In this document: positions 1-6,561 of the stretch, piece after piece | Layout of the letters: each line of letters begins with the position of its first letter | Numbering within the stretch: position 1 is the first letter of the stretch | Source of the DNA: an uncultured Ruminococcus sp. | GTDB taxonomy: Bacteria > Bacillota > Clostridia > Oscillospirales > Ruminococcaceae | Assembly (NCBI GenBank): GCA_946183385.1 | Contig: CAMHBN010000098.1 | Coordinates: 1-6,791, forward strand | Direction: 5' to 3' | Length of the DNA stretch: 6,791 bases | Program-made: the position numbers and the translations under genes | Notes under the pieces: model-generated | The model's input: only the letters and a program-made list of their open reading frames with translations | What the model was told of the DNA's origin: nothing | Databases searched by the model: none

Positions 1-557
1 TGACGGAGCTCCTGAAAAAGGTTAATCTGTCCGAGCACCGCAACAAGAAGGTAAAAGCTCTCTCAGGCGGTATGAAGCGCCGCCTCGGTATCGCGCAGGC
101 TATCATACACGACCCGAAGGTGCTCATCGTTGATGAGCCCACTGCCGGTCTCGACCCCGAGGAGCGCATCCGCTTCCGCAATCTGCTCTGCGAGCTTGCA
201 GAGGAGCGCATAGTTATCCTCTCCACACACATCGTCGGCGACGTGGAGTCCACCTGTGAGAAGATAGCCATCATGGACAGCGGAAGGATACTCTGGTGCG
301 GCACTGTGCGGGAGCTCCTCGAAAATGCGCGCGGACACGTCTATACCGCCAATATCGAGAAGCGCTACATGGCTCAGATTAAGAAGGAGTACATAGTCAC
401 GGGAATGGTCGCGCAGGCTGAATATACCACCGTGACGATAGTCTCCGACACCGAGCCCGACCTCCCCAACGCCGTACTCACCGAGCCAGACCTTGAGGGC
501 GCGTATATGTACTGCCTCCACAGTCACGGCTGTGACGCGAAAGGCGGTGAGGAGTAA
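1..557 (+). CDS. ABC exporter ATP-binding subunit, 5'-truncated by window edge
   Basis: This is the C-terminal 184 residues of an ABC ATPase that powers the membrane subunits encoded next. The reading frame is open from position 3, and the start codon and Walker A motif lie outside the window. Visible in order, numbered in the fragment, are the ABC signature LSGGMKRR (20-27), Walker B VLIVDEP with catalytic Glu45 (40-46), the D-loop AGLD (48-51) and the switch histidine in STH (His76). A C-terminal extension of about 100 residues ends in LEGAYMYCL, the usual end of CcmA/DRA-type exporter ATPases. An internal ATG at 72 falls inside the signature motif and cannot be the true start. The stop overlaps the next start (TAATG at 555-559), so the two genes are translationally coupled. 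The family (ABC-2-type drug, peptide or lantibiotic exporters) is clear; the substrate is not. Confidence 0.95.
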   Translation, partial: TELLKKVNLSEHRNKKVKALSGGMKRRLGIAQAIIHDPKVLIVDEPTAGLDPEERIRFRNLLCELAEERIVILSTHIVGDVESTCEKIAIMDSGRILWCGTVRELLENARGHVYTANIEKRYMAQIKKEYIVTGMVAQAEYTTVTIVSDTEPDLPNAVLTEPDLEGAYMYCLHSHGCDAKGGEE

Positions 558-1801
558 TGCTGTTCAGACTTGAATGCAAGAAGATAATCTGCTCCATCGC
601 ATTTATCATATACTGCATCATATCGTTTTTCTTCTTTTTCACGCAGTATTACGGCGGCGGAACATTTCGGGAAATGCCGCCTGTCGAGGGTGTGGGCGAT
701 TACGGCGATAAGATAGAAGAAAACCACGATGTCATCATGTCCGGAGCCCTTGATTCCCTCGTCGGCGAATACGCTGCAAACAAGTATGTCTGCTATCCCT
801 TCGGCTTCTACAAGGGCGTCCACCTCAAGGATAAGAAACAGGCAAAGATAGCGGAATACCTGAAAGAGCTGACGGGTACCGACGACAGCGGGCTCGGGGA
901 GATACTCGGTACGGGCGAACAATACTTCCTTGGCGACTCGACGGAGCCCATGTACGCATACTACGATGTGCCCATCTCGGACAGCCTGACTTATGAGCGT
1001 TTCACCGAGATAATGGGCGATATCGACGATATCCTCGGAGGCGGCTCCGAGTATGACCCCGATGCACTTGTAAGCAATTATTCGTTTGTACCGATGACCT
1101 ACGAGGAAGCAAAGGCAGAGTATGACGACTTCTATACAAAGGACAGGATAACGGGCGGACTCGCGAGACTGTTCAGCGACTACAGCGGTATCGCTCTCGG
1201 CATTATCCCCGTATTTGCTGCCGCCTCGCTGACTGCTGCGGACAGAAAGCGCCGTATGCACGAGCTCATCTACACGAGGAGCATATCGTCGCTCAGACTC
1301 GTGCTGACAAGGTATGCCGCACTCATATTCACAATGAGCATTCCCGTATTCGTGCAGATGCTCATAGCGCTCGTTCAGGCGATAATAGTGTACAAGGGCG
1401 AACCAATGGACTATCTCGGCTTCTTCAAGCTCCCGACAGTATGGCTCCTGCCGATACTTATGACCTCGACCGCTGTAGGTATGTTCATCACTGAGATATT
1501 CTCCTCGACGGCGGCGATATTCGTACAGGTGGCTTTATGGTTCTACAGCGTAATGACGGGAAGTACGGCACTCGCAGGTCGTATCGGCAGATTCGGTCTG
1601 ATATGCCGTCACAACACCGCTACGGAGAGAAGCCTTTTCATCGCAAATGCGGGAAACTTCATTTTCAGCCGTATTTTCTGGACTGTCGTGTCACTGGCAC
1701 TTGTCGGACTGACGGCAGCGATATACAATGCAAAGAGGGGAGGGCGTTTCAATGGAATCAGGCTGTTTGGCAAGGATAGCATATTCAGACGTAAGGCATA
1801 A
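557..1801 (+). CDS. ABC-2-like transporter permease with a large extracytoplasmic domain
   Basis: This 414-residue membrane protein is the likely first transmembrane subunit of the exporter. One hydrophobic segment at about 10-30 (phenylalanine-rich, SFFFFF) is followed by an acidic, soluble stretch of about 175 residues (31-205). Five more membrane segments follow at about 210-228, 250-279, 295-314, 316-335 and 370-390. The basic cytosolic stretch at 229-250 (DRKRRMHELIYTRS, then SSLR) sits where ABC-2 permeases carry the coupling helix that contacts the ATPase. The positive-inside pattern puts the acidic domain outside the cell. The ATG at 557 overlaps the ATPase stop by one base, with a GAGGAG stretch at 549-554 that is closer to the start than ideal, so coupling probably matters. 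The ABC-2 assignment rests on topology, the coupling-helix pattern and context rather than a recognised signature. Confidence 0.85.
   Translation: MLFRLECKKIICSIAFIIYCIISFFFFFTQYYGGGTFREMPPVEGVGDYGDKIEENHDVIMSGALDSLVGEYAANKYVCYPFGFYKGVHLKDKKQAKIAEYLKELTGTDDSGLGEILGTGEQYFLGDSTEPMYAYYDVPISDSLTYERFTEIMGDIDDILGGGSEYDPDALVSNYSFVPMTYEEAKAEYDDFYTKDRITGGLARLFSDYSGIALGIIPVFAAASLTAADRKRRMHELIYTRSISSLRLVLTRYAALIFTMSIPVFVQMLIALVQAIIVYKGEPMDYLGFFKLPTVWLLPILMTSTAVGMFITEIFSSTAAIFVQVALWFYSVMTGSTALAGRIGRFGLICRHNTATERSLFIANAGNFIFSRIFWTVVSLALVGLTAAIYNAKRGGRFNGIRLFGKDSIFRRKA
1735..1744 (+). promoter_or_regulatory. Ribosome binding site for the second permease, inside the first permease gene
   Basis: GAGGGGAGGG lies inside the first permease gene, and its GGAGG core (1739-1743) is 8 bases before the ATG at 1752. 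This fixes 1752 as the start of the second permease in preference to the in-frame ATG at 1728, which has no comparable site at the right distance. Confidence 0.85.
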
Positions 1802-2381
1802 CCTCCTCGTGCACTATCTTGCGGCAGTCGGCGTACTGCTCGTGACTCCCGTGATATTCGGACTTGAGGGGCTGAGCAGCCGTATGGCGGCTATCCCGCT
1901 CGAGACGATGCCGCTCCTTATGGGGATAGTGCTCCTCACGCCGATACTTGCTCCCGAGCAGAACGAGTGCATATTTGAAGTGGTGCGCTCAAAGAAGACG
2001 AGCCGCCACATCGTCACGGGTATGCGGATAGTCTGCTCGCTCGTTATACTGGCTGTGCTCATCGGAGTGCTCGGCGGGTATATGATGTGCAACGACTGCG
2101 ATGTCACGTTCAGGATGCTCGCGGGAGCATTCGCGGGAGCCTTCGCGATAGGCTGCTTCGGCTTCTTCTTCGCGGCTGTGACCGACAATCCCATAATCGG
2201 GTATATGGTGTCACTGATGTATTTCATGATGAACCTCTTCCTGAAAAAGGAGCTCTGGAAATTCTGCCTGATGTCGATGTCTTACGGTATCAGCGGCTGC
2301 AAGCCCGTGGTTGCGGTGACGGGAGCCGTGCTGATAGCGGCAGCTCTGATATACCGCAAGATTGCAAAGAACGAGAATTAG
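1752..2381 (+). CDS. Second ABC-2-like transporter permease subunit
   Basis: This 209-residue, very hydrophobic protein is the probable second membrane half of the exporter. Six membrane segments are visible at about 19-37, 50-66, 92-110, 121-143, 147-163 and 186-201. The cytosolic loop at about 67-91 (APEQNECIFEVVRSKKTSR) parallels the loop after TM2 of the first permease: an acidic residue, then a hydrophobic patch, then basic residues before the next helix. This suggests the two are distant homologues forming a heterodimeric channel. The start at 1752 is chosen for its strong Shine-Dalgarno site; an upstream in-frame ATG at 1728 would add eight residues. The gene overlaps the end of the previous one by 50 bases in another frame. 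A CNDC motif (residues 113-116) falls in a short loop predicted to be outside the cell. No terminator follows, so read-through into the regulator genes is possible. Confidence 0.85.
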   Translation: MESGCLARIAYSDVRHNLLVHYLAAVGVLLVTPVIFGLEGLSSRMAAIPLETMPLLMGIVLLTPILAPEQNECIFEVVRSKKTSRHIVTGMRIVCSLVILAVLIGVLGGYMMCNDCDVTFRMLAGAFAGAFAIGCFGFFFAAVTDNPIIGYMVSLMYFMMNLFLKKELWKFCLMSMSYGISGCKPVVAVTGAVLIAAALIYRKIAKNEN

Positions 2382-2385
2382 AGCG

Positions 2386-2414
2386 TTGACATCTCCGCCG
2401 ACAGATAGTATAAT
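2386..2414 (+). promoter_or_regulatory. Consensus sigma-A promoter for the two-component genes
   Basis: TTGACA (2386-2391) and TATAAT (2409-2414) are exact consensus hexamers separated by the optimal 17 bases. The -35 element begins four bases after the permease stop. Transcription should begin near 2421, leaving a leader of only about 18 bases with AAGGAA (2425-2430) 8 bases before the ATG. The response regulator and kinase can therefore be made without the exporter operon's own promoter. Confidence 0.9.
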
Positions 2415-2438
2415 TGTTTTTAGCAAGGAAGTGAAGCT

Positions 2439-3110
2439 ATGTATAAGATACTCGTCGCCGACGATGAAAAGGACGTCGTCAGCCTGCTGAAGGATTACCT
2501 CGAGCTCAGCGGCTACTGCGTATATACCGCGTACAACGGCGCTCAGGCTCTCGAAGCAGCCTCCAACTCTCCCGACCTCATTCTCCTCGATGTGAATATG
2601 CCCGAAATGAACGGACTGGAGGTCTGCTCGCGGCTCAGGGAGCACATAAACTGCCCGATACTCTTCCTCACCGCACGTGTGGAGGATTCGGACAAGATAA
2701 GCGGCTTCGCGGCAGGCGGGGACGATTACATAATCAAGCCGTTTTCGCTCGACGAGCTCGGCGCACGCATAGCTGCGCATATCCGCCGCGACAGACGCTC
2801 TGCCGCGGCTGCCAATGTCAGATTCTACGGCAACACCGTTATCAACTACACCGAGAGGACGGTCTCGGTGGGAGACGAAAGGATAGACCTCACCAAGAAG
2901 GAATACGGTATCATCGAGCTCCTCTCAATGAATACGGGGCAGATATTCGACAAGGAACGCATATACGAGAAGATATGGGGCTACGATGCGGAGGGCGACA
3001 GCTCGGTCGTCGCCGAGCACATCCGCCGTCTGAGAGCAAAGCTCGTGAAGTACGGCGAGGAGAGCCATATAGGGACTGTATGGGGTATGGGATATAAATG
3101 GATAAAATAA
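2439..3110 (+). CDS. OmpR/PhoB-family response regulator
   Basis: This is a 223-residue DNA-binding response regulator of typical family length, cytoplasmic, phosphorylated by the kinase encoded next. The receiver domain (about 1-115) has the acidic pair Asp8-Asp9, the phospho-acceptor Asp51 in LILLDVNMPEMNG, the switch Thr78 in FLTAR and Lys100 in the YIIKPF motif, so every key residue is present. A short basic, alanine-rich linker (116-126) leads to a winged-helix output domain (about 127-221) with LTKKEY at the start, a recognition helix around VVAEHIRRLRAKL and the closing WGMGYKW hairpin. An exact consensus promoter and an AAGGAA ribosome site precede the start. The kinase gene overlaps its 3' end by 13 bases. 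By analogy with other exporter-linked pairs it probably controls the upstream ABC genes, whose promoter is outside the window, so that link is inferred. Confidence 0.97.
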   Translation: MYKILVADDEKDVVSLLKDYLELSGYCVYTAYNGAQALEAASNSPDLILLDVNMPEMNGLEVCSRLREHINCPILFLTARVEDSDKISGFAAGGDDYIIKPFSLDELGARIAAHIRRDRRSAAAANVRFYGNTVINYTERTVSVGDERIDLTKKEYGIIELLSMNTGQIFDKERIYEKIWGYDAEGDSSVVAEHIRRLRAKLVKYGEESHIGTVWGMGYKWIK

Positions 3111-4204
3111 GCAAAAGGACGCTCCTGACCGCGCTGATAAGGTACCTCATACCGTGCCTGACAGTATGCGTGGTCGGAGGCATCATAATCGAATCGGTAA
3201 CGGTGTATCTCCAGACGTGGTTCGTAAATGCCACTGACTGGAGTAAGGAGCCGACATACCGTTACTACATGACAGGTAAGCTGCTCTACTGCTCGCGGAT
3301 AGTGCTTGTACCGCTGTGGTCGGTGCTGTGCCTGTGCGTTACGGCGCAGATATTCTTCCGCAGGGAGATAGCTCCGCCCGTAGATACGCTGATGAAGGCT
3401 TCCGACAGGATAAGGAACGACGAGCTCGACTTTAAGGTCGGGTGCAGCACCGATAACGAGCTCGGACGGCTCTGCGGCTCATTCGAGGATATGCGCCGCA
3501 ATCTCTACGACAGCAACTACACTCTGTGGAAAAGCCTTGAGGAGAGAAAGCGGCTCAGCTCCGCGTTCTCGCACGACCTGCGCACGCCGATAACCGTGCT
3601 GAACGGCTATATGGAGCTGATAAAGCAGTGCGGCGGGAAGCTCGCTCCCGAGAAGCAGACCGAGATAATGGAGAAGATGGCGGGACAGGTGGACAGGCTG
3701 AAAAGCTATACCGAAAAAATGAGCGGCGTGAACAGACTCGAGGACATTATCCCCGAGGTCAAGCCCATCACTTTCGGCGAGCTGTGCAGGCATATCTCCG
3801 AGAGCGGCGAGCTCCTGTGCGGGTCAGACGTGTTCCGCTTCATCTCCGACGGAGACGGGGAGCAGGTCGTTTATACGGACACGGAGCTCCTTATGGAGAT
3901 ATTCCTCAACCTCGCCTCCAATGCTTTACACTACACCGAGAGCTTTGTTGAATGCAGGGCGGAGCTCGGCGAAAGCTCGCTGAAAATAGTCGTAAATGAC
4001 GACGGCAGGGGCTTCTCCGAGGACGCGATGAGAAAGGCGTGGAAGCCATTCTACCGCGACGAGAGCGAGGAGGACAAGACGCATTTCGGGCTCGGACTGT
4101 ATATATGCTGGCTCCTGAGCCGAAAGCTCGGCGGCGGTATCACTATCGAAAATGCCTCGGGCGGAGGCGGAATGGTCACCGCGGAAGTGAATATAATGCA
4201 ATAA
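3098..4204 (+). CDS. Sensor histidine kinase (HAMP-HisKA-HATPase), partner of the upstream regulator
   Basis: This 368-residue inner-membrane kinase presumably phosphorylates Asp51 of the adjacent regulator. Two membrane helices (about 10-38 and 62-87) flank an extracytoplasmic segment of only about 23-25 residues. A HAMP linker (about 88-140) follows. The dimerisation and phospho-acceptor domain has the H-box FSHDLRTPITVLNG with His159. The ATPase domain has the N-box NLASNALHYT (271-280), the G1 box DDGRG (301-305), an F-box (KPFYR) and the G2 box GLGLYI (331-336). All catalytic motifs are intact. The ATG lies inside the regulator's last codons (13-base overlap) with no strong ribosome site, so translation is probably coupled. 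The tiny sensor loop means it likely senses within or at the membrane, or through the ABC transporter, as is known for some exporter-associated kinases. That mode is inferred; unlike BceS-type kinases it does have a HAMP domain. Confidence 0.97.
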   Translation: MDKISKRTLLTALIRYLIPCLTVCVVGGIIIESVTVYLQTWFVNATDWSKEPTYRYYMTGKLLYCSRIVLVPLWSVLCLCVTAQIFFRREIAPPVDTLMKASDRIRNDELDFKVGCSTDNELGRLCGSFEDMRRNLYDSNYTLWKSLEERKRLSSAFSHDLRTPITVLNGYMELIKQCGGKLAPEKQTEIMEKMAGQVDRLKSYTEKMSGVNRLEDIIPEVKPITFGELCRHISESGELLCGSDVFRFISDGDGEQVVYTDTELLMEIFLNLASNALHYTESFVECRAELGESSLKIVVNDDGRGFSEDAMRKAWKPFYRDESEEDKTHFGLGLYICWLLSRKLGGGITIENASGGGGMVTAEVNIMQ

Positions 4205-4216
4205 ACCGTAAAGCTC

Positions 4217-4244
4217 AGCGGCACCCGAAAAGGTGCCGCTTTTT
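4217..4244 (+). terminator. Intrinsic terminator of the two-component operon
   Basis: A perfect 9-bp stem (AGCGGCACC at 4217-4225 with GGTGCCGCT at 4232-4240) closes a six-base CGAAAA loop and runs into TTTTT (4240-4244). It lies 12 bases after the kinase stop. Confidence 0.95.
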
Positions 4245-4264
4245 GCAGTATGGAGCATATTGGC

Positions 4265-4294
4265 TTTACTTTTGGGGCATGGATGTGCTATAAT
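4265..4294 (+). promoter_or_regulatory. Extended -10 promoter for the sensor/AraC-type regulator gene
   Basis: TATAAT (4289-4294) is preceded by TGC (4286-4288), giving an extended -10 element. The best -35 match is TTTACT (4265-4270) with an 18-base spacer, matching four of six consensus bases. The predicted start is near 4301, so the transcript leader is about 77 bases and begins with the inverted repeat at 4301-4350. Confidence 0.8.
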
Positions 4295-4300
4295 AGAAAA

Positions 4301-4350
4301 AACGGAGCGCGTTGCCAGGTGACTTGCACATTGAAACGAGCCGCTCCGTT
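4301..4350 (+). promoter_or_regulatory. Long inverted repeat / hairpin at the predicted transcript start
   Basis: AACGGAGCG (4301-4309) is exactly complementary to CGCTCCGTT (4342-4350). A further CGTT/AACG pairing (4310-4313 with 4335-4338) extends the stem after a three-base bulge. The loop holds a near-palindrome CAGGTGACTTG (4316-4326). The repeat starts at the predicted +1, so it may be a 5' protective or regulatory RNA hairpin, or a DNA operator just downstream of the promoter. There is no T-tract after it, so it is not a simple terminator. The pairing is seen; the function is inferred. Confidence 0.6.
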
Positions 4351-4366
4351 ATCAGCGATACATTTC

Positions 4367-4374
4367 GGAGGTGA
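4367..4374 (+). promoter_or_regulatory. Strong Shine-Dalgarno site
   Basis: GGAGGTGA is complementary to the 16S rRNA 3' end and supports the ATG at 4378 as the start. It lies outside the upstream hairpin (4301-4350), leaving it accessible unless another fold forms. Confidence 0.85.
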
Positions 4375-4377
4375 CAG

Positions 4378-6549
4378 ATGAAAAATCCAAGAAAGCCAAT
4401 CATCGCGGTAGTGACTGCCATTGCAAGCGGATTTGCGGAAAAGGAGCTGCTTGGCGGTATCATCTCGGAGAACAAAAAGAACGGCTATTCGACTGTCGTT
4501 TTTTCAAAGATATATAACATCGTACAAGTGGACGACGATCTTCTTTGCGAGCGGAAGATATATGACTTTGTGCTGTCACAGGACGTCAGCGGCATAATCC
4601 TTCTGTGCGAATCGTTCATTGTGGAGCGTTCCCGCGAGCATATAGCCTCCGTGCTCGGAAAAGCGAAAGTACCAATAGTAGGTATCGGCACGCGCCTCGC
4701 TGAATTTGAAACGCTTGATTACACACTGCTCAGCACCGATGACGCCGCCGACGTTGAGGAACTGACCTCGCACCTCATCGAGGAGCACGGCTTCACCGAC
4801 ATCGCGATACTGACGGGTATGGAGCAGATAGAGTCGTCGCATCGGCGTGTTGACGGCTATCTCAGAGCGCTTGAGAAGCACGGCATAGAGCCTGATGAAA
4901 GCAAGATATACTACGGCGACTTCTGGTTCACCTCGGGCGAGCAGCTCGCTGAGCGTTATATAAGCGGCGAGCTCAGGCTCCCTCAGGCTATCGTGTGCGC
5001 GAACGACGTGATGGCTTACGGTATAATGCGCCGCTTTTTTGACGCAGGAATACGTATCCCCGAGCAGGTCAGCGTTGTGAGTTACGACTTCTCCGACAAA
5101 AGAATATACCACTCTCCTGCGCTGACTTCTTTCCGCAAGGGGCGCACCGAGCTCGGAGCCTCCGCAGCTGAGCATCTGCAAAGCCTTATCGAAGGCAGAG
5201 TACCGCCGCAGTATATCCCGCCGCGCGGCAGGTTCGTATTCGGAAACAGCTGTCCCTGCAAAGCGGACGAGGCACAGTCCGTCTCGGAGCTCAGAAGCGC
5301 CGAGCGCCGCCAGGATTTTAATGAGCTCAGTCTTTTCAGCTCGATGGAGCACAAGCTTACGCTCTGCCGCGATATGGAGGGCTTCATGGCGATAATCAAG
5401 GAGTATCAGTGGATGATACAGTACAAGCAGAACATCTACTTCTGCCTTTACTCCGACTGGAACGAAGCCGTTTCCGACTGCTCCGGCGTTATGAATGCGG
5501 TAAGCATTTTTGACGGCAGCGCACCGTTCGAGAAGGACCATGCGAACCTCCACACCTTCTTCGAGCGCAACAGCGACGCGGCTGTCTGCTATCTCAATCC
5601 GCTGTTTTCGGGACAGAAGCTTTTCGGCTATATGGCACTGCTGTACAGCACGCCATCAAGCTATGAGGACGTTTACAGGCACTGGCTCAAATCGTTTTCC
5701 ATCGGACTGGAGTTCCTGCGCCTGAAAAATGATATACGCTACCTTATCAGCTGCCAGAATGTCTCGGAAAACAGAGACACTCTCACCGGCATGAACAATA
5801 AAAGGGGACTGCGAAGGGTGTTCCAGACCATAAGAGTACACGGGAGCAGGCAGCTCTATTTCGTTGCACTGCGTATCGACCTCTTCCCGAGTATGGTGAG
5901 CGACGAGGGGATACGCCGCAAGACCGAGGCTGTTCTCGGCGTATCAAAAGCGATAGCGAAATTCTGCGGAAATCACGATGTCGCGGGACGTACCGATGAG
6001 GATATGTTCGTCTGCATAGTGCAGAGCCTTGCCGAGCCCGATTTCATCTCCGACCTGCTGACTGCCGTGCTCCTGCAGGAGAAGTCGTATACAAACTATG
6101 CGGGAACGAGCTCGTTCGCGTGCGTTGCGATACCCTGTGACGGCAGTGACTTCGACGAGCTGCTCAAGCGCAGTACGGAGCTGATAAAGGCGGAACACAA
6201 CAAGCTTGCGGCGCTGCGCGGGAACAGGAATTTCCCTGAGCTTATCAGCGTTCGCGACCGCATATACAGCTCCACCGAGGTCACCTTCGAGCCCGACAGC
6301 GAGAATGCATACACAGACCGCCTTGACTACTTCCGTCGGAGCTACAAGAGCTGTTTCGGGCTGTCGTTCCATCAGGACTGTATCAACGCCCGTATCGCGA
6401 GAGCAAAATATTACCTCCTGACCACCACGCTCGGCATAAACGATATCTCCGAGAAATGCGGATATCTGGACTTTAAGTATTTCCAGAGGCAGTTCACGCT
6501 GAGCACAGGGATGACTCCGCGAAAATACAGGAATCTCATCAAGGGATAA
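4378..6549 (+). CDS. Ligand-sensing regulator: periplasmic-binding-like sensor, GAF-like region, degenerate GGDEF, AraC-type DNA-binding domain
   Basis: This 723-residue protein has no signal peptide or membrane helix and should be cytoplasmic. Residues about 5-290 form a LacI/GalR-type ligand-binding fold: SSHRRVDGYLRAL (153-165), VCANDVMAYGIMRRF (206-220), IPEQVSVVSYDFSD (227-240), then SPALTSFRKG. No LacI helix-turn-helix precedes it. Residues about 310-455 resemble the GAF-like middle of sensor-cyclase proteins (PLFSGQKLFGYMALLY, 408-423). Residues about 463-612 align with GGDEF domains from DTLTGMNNKRGL (467-478), but the active-site pentapeptide reads DEDMF (540-544), so cyclase activity is unlikely. 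Residues about 641-723 are an AraC-type domain: RIARAKYYL, ISEKCGYLDFKYFQRQF, then GMTPRKYR. E. coli XylR is a known precedent for joining such a sensor to AraC-type DNA binding. The likely role is ligand-controlled transcription, probably sensing a sugar; ligand and targets are unknown. It has its own promoter and terminator. Confidence 0.93.
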   Translation: MKNPRKPIIAVVTAIASGFAEKELLGGIISENKKNGYSTVVFSKIYNIVQVDDDLLCERKIYDFVLSQDVSGIILLCESFIVERSREHIASVLGKAKVPIVGIGTRLAEFETLDYTLLSTDDAADVEELTSHLIEEHGFTDIAILTGMEQIESSHRRVDGYLRALEKHGIEPDESKIYYGDFWFTSGEQLAERYISGELRLPQAIVCANDVMAYGIMRRFFDAGIRIPEQVSVVSYDFSDKRIYHSPALTSFRKGRTELGASAAEHLQSLIEGRVPPQYIPPRGRFVFGNSCPCKADEAQSVSELRSAERRQDFNELSLFSSMEHKLTLCRDMEGFMAIIKEYQWMIQYKQNIYFCLYSDWNEAVSDCSGVMNAVSIFDGSAPFEKDHANLHTFFERNSDAAVCYLNPLFSGQKLFGYMALLYSTPSSYEDVYRHWLKSFSIGLEFLRLKNDIRYLISCQNVSENRDTLTGMNNKRGLRRVFQTIRVHGSRQLYFVALRIDLFPSMVSDEGIRRKTEAVLGVSKAIAKFCGNHDVAGRTDEDMFVCIVQSLAEPDFISDLLTAVLLQEKSYTNYAGTSSFACVAIPCDGSDFDELLKRSTELIKAEHNKLAALRGNRNFPELISVRDRIYSSTEVTFEPDSENAYTDRLDYFRRSYKSCFGLSFHQDCINARIARAKYYLLTTTLGINDISEKCGYLDFKYFQRQFTLSTGMTPRKYRNLIKG

Positions 6550-6561
6550 TATCGGCATAAA

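Noticed and set aside
524..1261. 245-codon minus-strand open frame opposite the first permease
   Set aside because: It is an antisense shadow of a well-supported membrane protein gene, with no recognisable product and no supporting signals noted.
1728..1751. Upstream ATG as start of the second permease
   Set aside because: The strong ribosome site at 1735-1744 lies downstream of this ATG and is correctly spaced only for the ATG at 1752.
4301..4350. Intrinsic terminator or transcription attenuator
   Set aside because: No run of T follows the stem on the plus strand, and the outer loop is too long for a typical terminator.
4378..5250. Classic LacI-family repressor
   Set aside because: The sensor domain begins at residue 5 with no N-terminal helix-turn-helix; 4205-4377 is non-coding with promoter, hairpin and ribosome site, so no missing head is encoded there.
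4576..5553. Long open frame (325 codons) on the minus strand opposite the regulator
   Set aside because: It lies wholly within a gene whose plus-strand translation has clear domain motifs, and its own translation shows no family I recognise. Long antisense frames are expected with this codon usage.
5764..6210. Active diguanylate cyclase
   Set aside because: The catalytic GG(D/E)EF motif is replaced by DEDMF and the I-site arginine is absent.
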